Part shown: positions 1 to 8,533 of the stretch, piece after piece | Layout: every line of letters begins with the position of its first letter | How positions within the stretch are numbered: the stretch's first letter is position 1 | Source of the DNA: Symbiodinium natans | Lineage: Eukaryota > Sar > Dinophyceae > Suessiales > Symbiodiniaceae | NCBI GenBank assembly: GCA_905221605.1 | Contig: CAJNDS010002366.1 | Location: 366,001-430,000, forward strand | DNA length: 64,000 nucleotides | Direction: 5' to 3' | The notes under the pieces: generated by a model | Seen by the model: only the letters and a program-made list of their open reading frames with translations | The model's database searches: none | Told to the model about the DNA's origin: nothing | Made by a program: the position numbers and the translations under genes

Positions 1-110
1 GGTCTCAGGTGGGCTTCGGGGATGAGGCCAGGGTTTGCAGATGAGGTCTCAGGAAATTTGACCTCCGCCTGCAAATGTCCGAATACATTGAAACATCTGA
101 AGATCGGCCA

Positions 111-220
111 CCCTAAACCCTAAACCCTAAACCCTAAACCCTAAACCCTAAACCCTAAACCCTAAACCCTAAACCCTAAACCCTAAACCCTAAACCTAAA
201 CCCTAAACCCTAAACCCTAA
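111..220 (-). repeat. telomere-type array (CCCTAAA)~15
   Basis: Near-perfect CCCTAAA heptamers with one 6-bp unit. Unique sequence lies on both sides, so this is interstitial rather than a chromosome end. Confidence 0.97.
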
Positions 221-330
221 GCGTCTCAACAGGATGCTGACAGCGAGCTTGCAGCTGTCAGCAAAGCGAAGTGCATGGCCGACACCCGGCTTTGGAGCAG
301 AGGTCGTTCCTTCGTTCCACCCTCCTAACA

Positions 331-453
331 GCATGGGCTATGAGGCATTATAATCACCCTAACCAGCCCTATAAAGGGCCTTTTTTAAGGGGTTATAGGG
401 CCTAACCTATAAAGGGCCTTTTTCAAGGGGTTCTAGGGTATGATAGGCCATGT
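331..453 (+). mobile_element. family A MITE-like element, internally duplicated
   Basis: Family A is an approximately 90-bp palindrome with ends CC(A/T)GCATGGGCTATTA and TAATAGCCCATGC(A/T)GG. It has an inner AAAGGGCCTTTTT..AAGGGGTTATAGGG. This copy carries the inner 'CCTATAAAGGGCC..AAGGGGTT' segment twice. It has no coding capacity, so any transposition would be non-autonomous. Confidence 0.8.
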
Positions 454-559
454 AGGTAAGGGGGCCTAAATGTGACCAAGTTTGCAGAGTTTGCACCTTG
501 GATTTCAGGGTTCATGGTTGACCCCTGCATGTAAAGCACGCGTGGCAGGATTGCCGTAG

Positions 560-621
560 TTTAGGGTTTGGGGTTTGGGGTTTAGGGTTTAGGGTTTAGG
601 GTTTAGGGTTTAGGGTTTAGG
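560..621 (+). repeat. telomere-type array (TTTAGGG)~8
   Basis: TTTAGGG units with two GTTTGGG variants. The array ends TTTAG directly against the exon-like sequence starting at 621, so its last TTTAG could act as the splice acceptor. Confidence 0.95.
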
Positions 622-710
622 AAAATCATCGGGCTGAGGACAGCATGCAGAAGATGAGCAGGATGCAGGGCGAAATGGTCTCCGCTTGGGACCTGGCCCC
701 TTTGGCATAG
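621..710 (+). CDS. candidate exon, unrecognised protein
   Basis: This is an open frame of 29 codons with strongly G/C-ending codons, containing AEDSMQKMSRMQGEMVSAWD and then TAG. It begins directly after TTTAG|G of the preceding array. It lacks an ATG-started ORF of useful length, as expected for an internal exon. The protein family is not recognised. Confidence 0.45.
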   Translation, partial: ENHRAEDSMQKMSRMQGEMVSAWDLAPLA

Positions 711-730
711 ACATGTGTTGCAATGGCCAA

Positions 731-799
731 GCTTAGGGTTTCGGGTTTAATTAAGGTTTAGGGTTTAGGGTTTAGGGTTTAGGGTTTAGGGTTTAGGGG
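731..799 (+). repeat. telomere-type array (TTTAGGG)~8
   Basis: The first units are degenerate (GCTTAGGG, TTTCGGG, TTTAATTAAGG) and are followed by clean TTTAGGG copies. Confidence 0.95.
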
Positions 800-800
800 G

Positions 801-915
801 CGAGTGCAGAACACTGGGCTCATGTTCTGGAGCATCGCCAACCCCATGAAACCTTCAAGCCTCAAATCAAGTCCTTGGTCTCAGCTTCCCATCTTGACGA
901 ATACGAGTTCTCAAT
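801..915 (+). CDS. candidate exon interrupted by a family C element
   Basis: An open frame reads through HWAHVLEHRQPHETFKPQIK and runs to a family C element at about 918. Its last codons lie in GAGTTCTCAATCC, which is repeated directly after that element. Codon use is moderately coding-like. The family is not recognised. Confidence 0.35.
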
Positions 916-917
916 CC

Positions 918-1007
918 ACCTTGGGAATTATTTAGTATTTTTGTTCGTATAAACCCCAAGAGGATATTAATAATATTGTTTTTTTTAAGGTTCTAAGGGG
1001 AGTATAG
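918..1007 (+). mobile_element. family C MITE-like element with 13-bp flanking repeat
   Basis: Family C has ends CTATA(C/T)CCCCCTT and AAGGTTCTAAGGGGAGTATAG around an A/T-rich core resembling TTTATATAAAACCCAAGAGGATATTAA. Here GAGTTCTCAATCC occurs at 905-917 and again at 1008-1020, immediately outside the element. Confidence 0.75.
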
Positions 1008-1114
1008 GAGTTCTCAATCCTTCAAGCCTTTAAGGCGTAGGGCGGGGTCAAAGTTTGCAGGGCCTCTGGGTTTCTTGGGTCGAGATCAAATGTCCAGACC
1101 CGATCTAGGCTCAG

Positions 1115-1170
1115 CGCCTCTACAAGATCGTCGAGGCCTCGCAATCCTTCCAAAGTTGCTTTAGAAATTG
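1115..1170 (+). CDS. candidate short exon
   Basis: The frame RLYKIVEASQSFQSCFRNCG has strongly G/C-ending codons and follows a GGCTCAG acceptor-like site. The family is not recognised. Confidence 0.4.
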
Positions 1171-1308
1171 CGGAGCAATTTCAGGAACGACATGGAACGA
1201 CTATAACCCTCCCTGCCGCCCAAAGGATCAGGAACTTTGACAGCCTGAAAGTGCTGAACCCTATGCCTGAAGCCTGTAGGATATGCGTCACATTTCCGGC
1301 AAGCCTTC

Positions 1309-1388
1309 CAGCATGGGCTCTTAGGCCTTATGATTCCACTAACGAACCCTAGAAAGGGCCTTTTTAAGGGGTTATCGCCCATGCAGGT
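1309..1388 (+). mobile_element. family A MITE-like element
   Basis: The ends are CCAGCATGGGCTC and CGCCCATGCAGG, with the usual AAAGGGCCTTTTTAAGGGG core. It is a slightly shortened copy. Confidence 0.8.
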
Positions 1389-1461
1389 TTGGGCCCTTGA
1401 GTGAAACTGTCCAGCTGAGTGGCCGAGCGCACTGTAAAAGGCTCCAAACCCCGTGTCGGAA

Positions 1462-1617
1462 ACTAACTAACTACCTAACTACCTATCTACCTAACTAAGT
1501 AACTACCTAACTACCCAACGAACTAACTACCTAACTACCCAACTACCCAACTAACTAACTAACTACCTAACTACCAACGAACTAACTAACTAGCCAGCTA
1601 GCCAGCTAGCTAGCTGG
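1462..1617. repeat. CTAA/CTAC tetranucleotide array
   Basis: Mixed AACTAACTACCTAACTACCC units run into GCCAGCTAGCCAGCTAGC. The tract precedes an exon-like block and is probably intronic. Confidence 0.9.
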
Positions 1618-1628
1618 CTCACACCATA

Positions 1629-1716
1629 AGAAGCCTGAAGCCCTGTTGAAGGCGCAGTCTGCCGGGGTGCCGAATGACGACCGTTGCAAGGTGCTGTTTG
1701 GGATCCCTGTTGAAAC
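1629..1716 (+). CDS. candidate exon
   Basis: The open frame KKPEALLKAQSAGVPNDDRC continues KVLFGIPVET to a TAG. It starts after ACACCATAAG and ends where a short TTTAGGG tract begins. Codon bias is coding-like. The family is not recognised. Confidence 0.5.
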
Positions 1717-1717
1717 A

Positions 1718-1750
1718 TAGGGTTTAGGGTTTAGGGTTTAGGGCTTGGGG
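1718..1750 (+). repeat. short telomere-type tract
   Basis: Three TTTAGGG units and a degenerate GCTTGGGG lie directly 3' of the candidate exon ending at 1716. Confidence 0.85.
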
Positions 1751-1846
1751 TGAGCGTCATCGTAGAGACTCCAAGCGTTAGGGGTGGGCGGAAGCGGGTG
1801 CCAGGGGGAAGTCTTACTGAGAATTCTGTCGCAGTTGGAGCCGGTT

Positions 1847-1960
1847 GGGGGCTTCCTATATTCGGGGTACTCCTTTAGGGCCTTTAGGGTTTAGGGTTTA
1901 GGGTTTAGGGTTATAGTAGACTCATGTAGAATCCCGGTACCCCTATGAACGGAAACCCCC
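1847..1960. mobile_element. family B MITE-like element split by a telomeric tract
   Basis: Family B has ends GGGGGTTTACGAAAATAGGG and CCTAATTTCGGAAACCCCC. Here a ~24-bp imperfect terminal inverted repeat (GGGGGCTTCC..GGGGTAC and GGTACCCC..GGAAACCCCC) encloses a TTTAGGG tract at 1874-1913 in place of much of the usual core. Confidence 0.6.
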
Positions 1961-2002
1961 AGCTGAAGCAACCCAAACCCAAACTCCTAAAACTTCCCTG
2001 CA

Positions 2003-2145
2003 AAGGTGCACCGCGTAGATCCCAACGTCCCAGTCCTCACCGTGCCGATGGCGACTTGCCCTTCTACGATTCTTCGTGCTTCTTCTTTTGCTGAACTGTT
2101 GTTAGGGCTTAGGGTTGGCCGGTACGAGACTTTTCGGATTCTTGA
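2003..2145 (+). CDS. candidate exon
   Basis: The acceptor CTTCCCTGCAAAG|GTG is followed by the frame VHRVDPNVPVLTVPMATCP. That frame stays open to a donor-like CTTGAG|GTAAAAG. The first half has strong G/C-ending codons. The family is unknown. Confidence 0.45.
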
Positions 2146-2402
2146 GGTAAAAGTAAAGAGATGCAGATCTCAGGTGTGAGGGTGCGCTCTGTTCCAAACT
2201 TCGAACGAAGTTTAGGCTGGCAAAGATTGGACTGGGGATTTTGGCTTATGGCTTTGCGTCAGAGTGCTCCAGTCGTAGTCCCCGGTTTGGGATGTAGCGT
2301 TACGAGCTTGGGGTTGTGGACTTCTTGTCGTTTTTGGGGCATGGCGTCTGAGCCACCCGGCGGGAACCTTGGATGCACCGTGAGGTGAGAACATGTTTAT
2401 TT

Positions 2403-2497
2403 CCTGCATGGGCTACTATACCCTATACTATAACCCCTCAAAAAAGCCCTTTGTGGTGTTGGTTATGGGGATTATAGGGCCTAATAGCCCATCCTGG
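2403..2497 (-). mobile_element. family A MITE-like element
   Basis: An inverted copy with ends CCTGCATGGGCTAC and AATAGCCCATCCTGG. The inner AAAAAAGCCCTTTGTGG shows some decay. Confidence 0.8.
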
Positions 2498-2649
2498 TTG
2501 CTTACATTGAGAACTCAGATTACTTAAGCGCCGCTTTCAGAGGAGAACTCGCAACTCACTCAATCCAAATGGTGTTTGTCAGAACTTCTGTGGCTGATCT
2601 GCATGCTCGGATCCCCAAGTCCCCACATAGAGGGAGGCCTCTTGTTCGT

Positions 2650-2812
2650 TCCTCCCTCTCCCTCTCCCTCTCCCTCTCCCTCTCCCTCTCCCTCTCCCTC
2701 TCCCTCTCCCTCTCCCTCTCCCTCTCCCTCTCCCTCTTCCTCTTCCTCTTCCTCTTCCTCTTCTTCTTGCTCTCTCTCACTCTTTCTCTCTCCCTCTCTC
2801 TCTCCCGCTCTC
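2650..2812. repeat. TCCCTC hexanucleotide microsatellite
   Basis: A long TCCCTC array passes into TTCCTC and CTCT tracts. Overlapping long frames on both strands (Arg-Glu, Pro-Ser and Leu-Ser repeats) come from this tract and are not genes. Confidence 0.95.
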
Positions 2813-2824
2813 TTTTTGGTGCTC

Positions 2825-2878
2825 CCCTAAACCCTAAACCCTAAACCCTAAACCCTAAACCCTAAACCCCAAGCCCTA
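2825..2878 (-). repeat. telomere-type array (CCCTAAA)~7
   Basis: Clean units abut the hexanucleotide microsatellite. Confidence 0.95.
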
Positions 2879-2998
2879 CTCAGAATCCCGAGGTCGGGTC
2901 CCTTCCCTCGTCGCGTAGACCGTCCAAGGGCAGTTGCGACCCTGCGACCGAGGCCCGGCTCGGCTCAGCCCATACGGAGATAGGGAAAGAGAGATGGA

Positions 2999-3083
2999 AA
3001 GGGTTTCGGGTTTAGGTTTTCGGGTTTAGGGTTTAGGGCTTCGGGTTTAGGGTTTAGGGTTTAGGGTTTAGGGTTTAGGGTTG
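2999..3083 (+). repeat. telomere-type array with TTTCGGG variants
   Basis: TTTAGGG is mixed with TTTCGGG and GCTTCGGG units before five clean copies. Confidence 0.93.
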
Positions 3084-3427
3084 AAGAATCGCAGACTTTT
3101 CTTGCTTCTCGTATTGCTGTCTTGACATCCAAGCTGTTTGAAGTGTTGGCGGCTTGAGATTCTTGCAGGCAGGGTTTGTCGAAGTGCTTTTTTTTTCCAT
3201 TCATGTCAAGGGCACTTAGCTTGGTTTCTTCATCGCGCCGAAGACCACATGGTCCTGAACCTGAAGTCTTCCTGATGCCCAAAGTTCGGGTGCAGGGCGT
3301 CTTCGTCTTGAGATCTTGACATTGCCCAGACTTGCGGGCTTATGCGGAGGCAACCCCCGCAGATTCCGGTAGTCTGTACAATCTTATGAAGCCCCTGGGC
3401 GTCTTCAAGCCAAGCCCTAAGCTAAAT

Positions 3428-3515
3428 GTCTTATTCCCTTAGGGCCCCCTGAATAATTCTACCACAATAACCCCCCCAAAAGCCTCTTCCAGAATATTCA
3501 GGCCCCTATAACCCC
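3428..3515 (+). mobile_element. family E dispersed element
   Basis: Family E follows TATTCCCTTATGGTCCCTTT..ATAACCCCC..CCCTCTTCTA..ATTA(A/C)GGCCCCTAT. This copy reads TTATTCCCTTAGGG..AATATTCAGGCCCC. Confidence 0.6.
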
Positions 3516-3524
3516 TAGCACTAG

Positions 3525-3620
3525 CCCTAAACCCTAAACCCTAAACCCTAACCCCCAAACCCCTAAACCCTAAACCCTAAACCCTGAACCCTGAACCCTG
3601 AACCCTGAACCCTGAACCCT
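3525..3620 (-). repeat. telomere-type array ending in CCCTGAA variants
   Basis: CCCTAAA units are followed by five consecutive CCCTGAA units. The variant has therefore been amplified as a block. Confidence 0.93.
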
Positions 3621-3661
3621 ATTGGCCCCTATATTCTTCGGGTTAGGAGCCGGCCTCGCGG

Positions 3662-3745
3662 ACCATGGCCGGCAAGATCGCCTCGGCTCTCGTGGGCCTA
3701 CCAGATCCACCCCTGCGAGCCGATGCCAAGGAGCTGAGATTGTTG
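3662..3745 (+). CDS. candidate exon containing an ATG
   Basis: The frame RTMAGKIASALVGLPDPPLR with ADAKELR has very high third-position G/C and is open until the next telomeric array. The ATG at 3666 could be a start codon. The family is not recognised. Confidence 0.45.
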
Positions 3746-3746
3746 G

Positions 3747-3898
3747 TTTAGGGTTTAGGGTTTAGGGTTTAGGGTTTAAGGTTTAGGGTTTAGGGTTTAG
3801 GGTTTAGGGTTTAGGGTTTAGGGATTAGGGTTTAGGGTTTAGGGTTTAGGGTTTAGGGTTTAGTTTAGGGTGTAGGGTGTAGGGTTCAGGGTTTAGGG
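3747..3898 (+). repeat. telomere-type array (TTTAGGG)~21
   Basis: A long sense-orientation array. GTTGGTTT occurs at its 5' edge (3742-3749) and again just past its 3' edge (3904-3911), which may be an 8-bp flanking duplication. Confidence 0.96.
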
Positions 3899-4535
3899 TT
3901 GAAGTTGGTTTTTGAGGGCGGGGGGGGTGGGGAGTCTGCGCCTGCGCTCCCCCCCACCCCCAACCCTCAGCGCTCACCGACCCCCTTTGCGCATGTCGAA
4001 TGTGCTGTGTATGGGGCCGGCTTCCACCTCCCAGTTCGCTGTTTGCCTTTGTGCTTGTGTCGCGTGCGCTGTGTGGGGTCTCCCCCCAACCCCCCCAGTT
4101 CCCAGTTTGTTGCGTTTGGGCCCTCCTGGGCTCTAGGCGAGGGATGTCAGATAAAGTTTCAGGGTGAAGGTGTGGCTGTGACTCGGTTCGCGCACCTGGA
4201 AGAGCTGCTCCTCTGATGCCCTTAAACCCCTCCCCCCCTTCAAAAAGGACCCGGACCCTCGACCCGAAGCCCCAAGCCCCACACCCTAGAGGAAGTAAAA
4301 GATCGCCATTAAAACAAGGAGAAAATGGGAGGTTTTCAGCAGCAATTAAAACTATCTAAGGAGGTCCATTTTCCGAATACGATACACAGAGGTTCCCCAC
4401 AGAAATCTGGTGGTAGTAGATGTTTGCCATTGAAATATGGATGAAGCCTAAGGCTCTGAGCCGACTTTTTCCAGACCCCCGGAACAAAAAAAACACTGCT
4501 GGCTTTGGCGTCTGCTAGCAATGCTTCGGGTCAGG

Positions 4536-4622
4536 GTTTGGGCTCTGGTACCCTCTACCCCCTAAAAAAATGCCCTTTATAAGGCTGGTTAGGGGGATGA
4601 TAAGGCCTAGTAGCCCATGATG
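4536..4622 (-). mobile_element. family A MITE-like element
   Basis: The left end is decayed (GGGTTTGGGCTC), while the right end AGTAGCCCATGATGG is intact. The inner ATGCCCTTTATAAGGCTGGTTAGGGGG is retained. Confidence 0.7.
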
Positions 4623-4646
4623 GTAGGGTTAGGGTTGTGGCGCCCA

Positions 4647-4663
4647 AGGCTTCCGCAGGTGGC
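4647..4663 (+). repeat. 17-bp direct repeat, left copy
   Basis: AGGCTTCCGCAGGTGGC recurs exactly at 4733-4749, on the far side of the telomeric array. It contains a perfect CCGCAG|GTGG splice-like junction. Confidence 0.95.
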
Positions 4664-4673
4664 TATGGTTGTG

Positions 4674-4731
4674 ACCCTAAACCCTAAACCCTAAACCCTA
4701 AACCCTAAACCCTAAACCCTAAACCCTAAAC
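4674..4731 (-). repeat. telomere-type array between direct repeats
   Basis: About eight CCCTAAA units lie between the exact 17-bp duplicates. Removing 4659-4744 rejoins CTTCCGCAG to GTGGCC without a scar. Confidence 0.96.
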
Positions 4732-4744
4732 CAGGCTTCCGCAG

Positions 4745-4850
4745 GTGGCCTTGAAAGTCCCCCCAAAATCACAGGAAATCCGCGAGCAGCTGTGCAAACC
4801 GGCAGATCCACCCTCCGGCCTGCCAGTCCAGTTACTTTGTCGGAAGTTGG
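4745..4850 (+). CDS. candidate exon after a telomeric intron
   Basis: The acceptor CTTCCGCAG|GTG is followed by VALKVPPKSQEIREQLCKPA, then DPPSGLPVQLLCRKL. The frame is open to the next TTTAGGG array and its codons are coding-like. The family is not recognised. Confidence 0.55.
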
Positions 4851-4913
4851 GTTTAGGGTTTAGGGTTTCGGGTTTAGGGTTTAGGGTTTAGGGGTTAGGG
4901 GTTAGGGGTTTCG
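4849..4913 (+). repeat. telomere-type array
   Basis: TTTAGGG units with TTTCGGG and GGGGTTA variants, lying directly 3' of the candidate exon. Confidence 0.93.
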
Positions 4914-5162
4914 GATTCACGCCGCGGGAAAAACAAAACTTCCCTGTTTTTTCAATTCGCACAGTGCCTTCTTTTGCGGCACGCTTCTGTGCTCGCAACT
5001 GAGTCCATGACACATCTAATCTCGTTGCTCACGCAGATCCTGATTCCTTGCATTGCGGACCACTATATTGCTGACGGCTTTGCGCACATACCAAGCAGGC
5101 GTCCCTAGAATTCAGCACGCCAAACTACCAAAAGCCCTACAGCCGTCCCCTAAAGGCCTCTA

Positions 5163-5231
5163 GCCCTAAACTCTAAATCCTAAACCCTAAACCTCAAACC
5201 CGAAACCCTAAACCCTAAACCCTAAACCCTA
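5163..5231 (-). repeat. degenerate telomere-type array
   Basis: CCCTAAA with CTCTAAA, TCCTAAA, CCTCAAA and CCCGAAA variants. Confidence 0.9.
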
Positions 5232-5235
5232 CTCC

Positions 5236-5340
5236 TCCGAGGCCATGCAGGCCCAGCGCCCCCAGCGTGCGGCCGCCCAGTGCCGGCTTCACCAGGAGCC
5301 GGGCCACCAGCGAGACTCGGCACCGGCATTTGGACATGGC
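5236..5340 (+). CDS. candidate exon, Gln/Ala-rich
   Basis: The frame SSEAMQAQRPQRAAAQCRLH has very high third-position G/C. An alternative Pro/Gly-rich frame is also open. The family is unknown. Confidence 0.4.
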
Positions 5341-5366
5341 TGTTTCTTACTGTGGGTTTAATTTGG

Positions 5367-5446
5367 ATTTAGGGTTTAGGGTTTAGGGTTTAGGGTTTAT
5401 AAGGTTTAGGGTTTAGGTTTTAGGGTTTTAGGGTTTAGGGTTTAGA
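5367..5446 (+). repeat. degenerate telomere-type array
   Basis: TTTAGGG with TTTATAAGG and TTTTAGGG length variants. Confidence 0.93.
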
Positions 5447-5474
5447 ATACTTCGACGGCACACCGCAGCAGTGG

Positions 5475-5583
5475 CTTACTGTTGGTTAGTAGGGAATGAG
5501 GGAATGCGGTACCCTGTATAATCCCTTAACAGGTATGTTATGTAGAGGGCCCTAATTCCCTCAGTCCGCTAACCAACCGTAAG
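5475..5583. mobile_element. family J palindromic element (single copy seen)
   Basis: The ~30-bp terminal inverted repeats are CTTACTGTTGGTTAG..GAGGGAAT and ATTCCCTC..CTAACCAACCGTAAG. The core holds GGTACCCTGTATAATCCC. It has no coding capacity. Confidence 0.7.
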
Positions 5584-6095
5584 GTGCAAACATGATGGTC
5601 GGTCTTGGGGCTTGTGCGATATGGAAATCCTGCTACATTCTGCGCAGAATTATGCTCTTGCCTGGTCGTTCGAAGAAGCCGCTGAACATTCAGAACGTAA
5701 GGGACGGAACATCTAAACCTAACGCCCTCAATGTTAGATGCGCATTCAAAGGGGCCCCCTTTTTGCAGTCAAGTTGGCCGGGCTTTTCAGGACCTTGTGA
5801 CTGTTTGGGCCCAGAGTGGGGTCCGGGCCTCTGGATTTCTAATCCCTGGCCTCGCTAAACAATCACACAACATCCCGGACTTACGGGGGGGGGAGAACAC
5901 TAAAGCAGGTCCAACATTACAATGGGCTCTAACCTCAGAAACCTTCGTCAGGTCCCAGACACTATTGCGAGCGCAAGCACCATGCACTGTCAGCAGATGG
6001 TTCCTGGATGGGTTAGCGACCTTAGAATGAACATGCATAGGTTTGAGGCTCAGGTCCAGAGTTGCGGGTTTCGGACAAACCTTAAGCCCCGCTGA

Positions 6096-6168
6096 CACGG
6101 GCAGTGAGCGAAAAGGAAGCTGCTTGCTCTGCCACGGCGCTCTCCACCAGCGGCGAGGATGTGCCCTA
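6096..6168 (+). CDS. candidate exon
   Basis: The frame RAVSEKEAACSATALSTSGE, then DVP and TAG, has high third-position G/C. The family is unknown. Confidence 0.4.
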
Positions 6169-6540
6169 GATGGTTATTGGGCCGGGCGTTGCTTTTTTTC
6201 GCAAGGTTAGCAGGTTAGCAGCTCTGAGGCCGTTGCACAATCCGGATGTGAAGGGGGCAGGTAGAGTGTGAGAAAGTATGTTCTCTTGCGGTATCGCCGC
6301 TAGGCGCAGTCTCGTGGAAATTGCTAGCGGGGCAGGGCATATATGTAGTCCACCTACGCGTGCTTGGCCTATCGCCTGTTTGCTTTGTGGCCCGGGCAAG
6401 CCCTGTTCGACCGATCTATCTCTGTGCACTCCGACTTTCATTCTCTGCTCCTTTCCCGCCCGCCCAAAACGAGTTGAGTGCAGCTGTTGGTCATCGGCTT
6501 GTAAATCCGACCCCCAAAGCTCCTAATCCGAAAACCCCGA

Positions 6541-6636
6541 ACCTACACCCCTGAGCCCAAGCCAAAGCAAGAGCGAAGCCTCCAAAAGCTCCAAAACTCT
6601 TCGTCCCGAAGCCTGGATCGACCTGCAAGAGTGCCA
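6541..6636 (+). CDS. candidate exon ending at a family A element
   Basis: The open frame KPKQERSLQKLQNSSSRSLD runs into the family A element at 6636. Codon bias is moderate. Confidence 0.35.
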
Positions 6637-6702
6637 GCATGGGCTATTAGGCCTTAGAATCCCCCTATAAGGGGCCTTTTTTAAGGGGTTATAGGGTATA
6701 AT
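6636..6702 (+). mobile_element. family A MITE-like element, 3' truncated
   Basis: The left end CAGCATGGGCTATTAGGCC is intact. The right terminal repeat is missing after TTATAGGGTATAAT. Confidence 0.75.
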
Positions 6703-6928
6703 CGTGCACTTTGCTTATGCCAGTAGGAAACGTCGGAAACGTGACATGTACTAAGATTTGGAGCCTGTAGAGGGGAAAAGACAGCTAGAAGGAACCACAA
6801 AAGGTACCTTAAAGCCATTTTAAGGAATAGCCGTTCATTTGGGTTCAGCATATAGGTTTACTTCTATAAGCTTTCAAGAACCTTCGAGTCTCTGGCTTGG
6901 GGCCGGGGCTTGATAGGAAGGTTCGAGA

Positions 6929-6957
6929 CCCTAAACCCTAAACCCTAAACCCTAAAC
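6929..6957 (-). repeat. short telomere-type tract
   Basis: Four CCCTAAA units. Confidence 0.9.
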
Positions 6958-7062
6958 TCACAAATCCAGACTGACAAGCTTGACTGTTGCGAGGCGTGGA
7001 ACATGGGGGGGGGGTTAACGAAACTAGGGTACCCCCCCCCCCCCAATGTAGCCCCAACTAGT

Positions 7063-7150
7063 CTATATCCCCCTTGTTTTTCTTTGTTCATATAAAACCC
7101 AAAAGGGCATTAAAAATATGAACTTTATTCGGGTTCTCAGGGGAGTATAG
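7063..7150 (+). mobile_element. family C MITE-like element with TAGT target duplication
   Basis: The ends are CTATATCCCCCTT and GGGGAGTATAG. TAGT flanks both sides, at 7059-7062 and 7151-7154, consistent with a 4-bp target-site duplication. Confidence 0.85.
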
Positions 7151-7263
7151 TAGTGGTATTCCCTTAGAATAAGGACCCCAATAAGGTACCCCTATTTCCG
7201 GAAGCCCCCAAATTCCGCAAAACTCCCACTGTTCTACACTAGGTGGGCCCTTTGGGACATTGT

Positions 7264-7336
7264 ATGTCTTCCCTTAATTGGGTTTAAGAGGATAATCTTT
7301 CGGAGTATGTTTCAGAGGGGCTTAAGGGCCATCCCA
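7264..7336 (+). repeat. family I dispersed repeat
   Basis: It is shared with 58763-58832: TT(C/T)CCTTA.TGGGTTTAAGAGGA followed by TTCAGAGGG..TTAAGGGCCATCC. It is not palindromic. Confidence 0.6.
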
Positions 7337-7387
7337 GTAGAGTCAGCTTGCGGCTGATCTCTCTTTCCAGCCCCAGACTTCCCCCAG

Positions 7388-7480
7388 GTGTCATGGTGGG
7401 ACGCTGACAGCTTTGCTCGGGAGTTCTGTGACCTGGACATCGCCCCACCGGACGGGAGCAAAGCAGCACTTCGGCTAAGG
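7388..7480 (+). CDS. candidate exon
   Basis: The acceptor CAGACTTCCCCCAG|GTG is followed by VSWWDADSFAREFCDLDIAP and PDGSKAALRL. There is a clear polypyrimidine tract and high third-position G/C. The family is not recognised. Confidence 0.55.
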
Positions 7481-7535
7481 GAAGCATTTGGGTTCTTTTT
7501 TCTAGTACAGTTGCTTTTATGAGAACCCTGAGTGC

Positions 7536-7886
7536 TTGGACCCACTGGGAGGCAAACGACGTTCTTCAGAGCCTGTGCCCTGCCAGGCGGGCACAAGTTC
7601 GGGGATTGCAGCTTGGAGCGTATTGGGGGAGATGCAACGCCCTCATGCGCCCTTTAGAAAGTCGGCAGGACTATCGATGGGAATAAACCAAACGCCCGCC
7701 CAAGCCATCTGGGACAGACATCTTGCCGAAAAGTTAAGCCCGGGCTTCGATCGCAGAAGAGTTGTTCAAAAATGGATAATACTGGACTATCATTGCCAGA
7801 ACTTCTCAACAGCAAGCAGCCCATCACACCACGCGATCTGCACGCAAACTCTGGAAGACAGTAGGAGACGACACACGAAGGGGTAA
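7536..7886 (+). CDS. possible exon within a 116-codon open frame
   Basis: A long open frame contains QTPAQAIWDRHLAEKLSPGF. Only the central part has coding-like codon use, so true borders are unclear. No family is recognised. Confidence 0.3.
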   Translation: MDPLGGKRRSSEPVPCQAGTSSGIAAWSVLGEMQRPHAPFRKSAGLSMGINQTPAQAIWDRHLAEKLSPGFDRRRVVQKWIILDYHCQNFSTASSPSHHAICTQTLEDSRRRHTKG

Positions 7887-8345
7887 TGAAGAGAGCAAAC
7901 AGGCACGCAAGAGGGCGACACAACGACACAAAAGGCGCAACTCGGCAACGTGCGGCACAAAATCAGCTTTCATACCCCTGATTGAAAATAAAACGAGTCA
8001 GAAGGTTGCAGTGCGATAACGCGACGCGCCTGCAGTTTCCGGTTCCTGGTATCTGACAAAAAAACTCTCAAGAAGGGAGACAACAGAGGAGATCACTCTC
8101 AACCCCTTGCAATTTTCCACCTCTAAGATGCCGTGCATCCCGTCTGATGCTTTGTACTGATACGTTATTAAGGACGCCATTGACAAACAATCCCGGTACA
8201 ACCATTCACGAGCAAAGAACCTTTCAGAGGCAGGGGCAAGCACCGAAACTCCCAAATCCCTCAGTCTTGGAACCTTTTTCACCTCCAAAACCCCGCAAAA
8301 CCTGAAGCTTGAAGGCCTTAAGACCCAAAACCTGCTTAGTAGAGG

Positions 8346-8446
8346 GGTCGGAATGATTACTAATAGTATCCTCTGGTGGTCCCTTTATAACTAAACTAAA
8401 ATGACCCCCCAAACCCTCTTCTAATGATTAAGGCCCCTTTATGAAA
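8346..8446 (+). mobile_element. family E dispersed element
   Basis: GGTCGGAATGATTACTAATA leads to GGTCCCTTTATAACTAAACT and AACCCTCTTCTAATGATTAAGGCCCC. This is the most complete family E copy with the 41.3 kb one. Confidence 0.7.
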
Positions 8447-8454
8447 CCTCAATC

Positions 8455-8533
8455 GCTGCCAGGCTGCGTGCTCTTTGCACGTCGCTGCAGCGACGGGGCA
8501 GCATGACGGTGGCAGAGAAGGCTGGATGTGTAG
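8455..8533 (+). CDS. candidate exon
   Basis: The frame AARLRALCTSLQRRGSMTVA, then EKAGC, has high third-position G/C. The family is unknown and the borders are uncertain. Confidence 0.35.

Noticed and set aside
111-220. Chromosome end (true telomere) at the window start
   Set aside because: Unique sequence precedes the array, and similar arrays recur throughout in both orientations.
1161-1382. 73-codon minus frame and similar short ATG frames throughout
   Set aside because: They cross MITE-like elements or lack codon bias. Most are shadows of exons in other frames or noise.
2556-2844. Arg-Glu, Pro-Ser and Leu-Ser repeat frames
   Set aside because: Translations of the TCCCTC microsatellite on both strands, with no other coding evidence.
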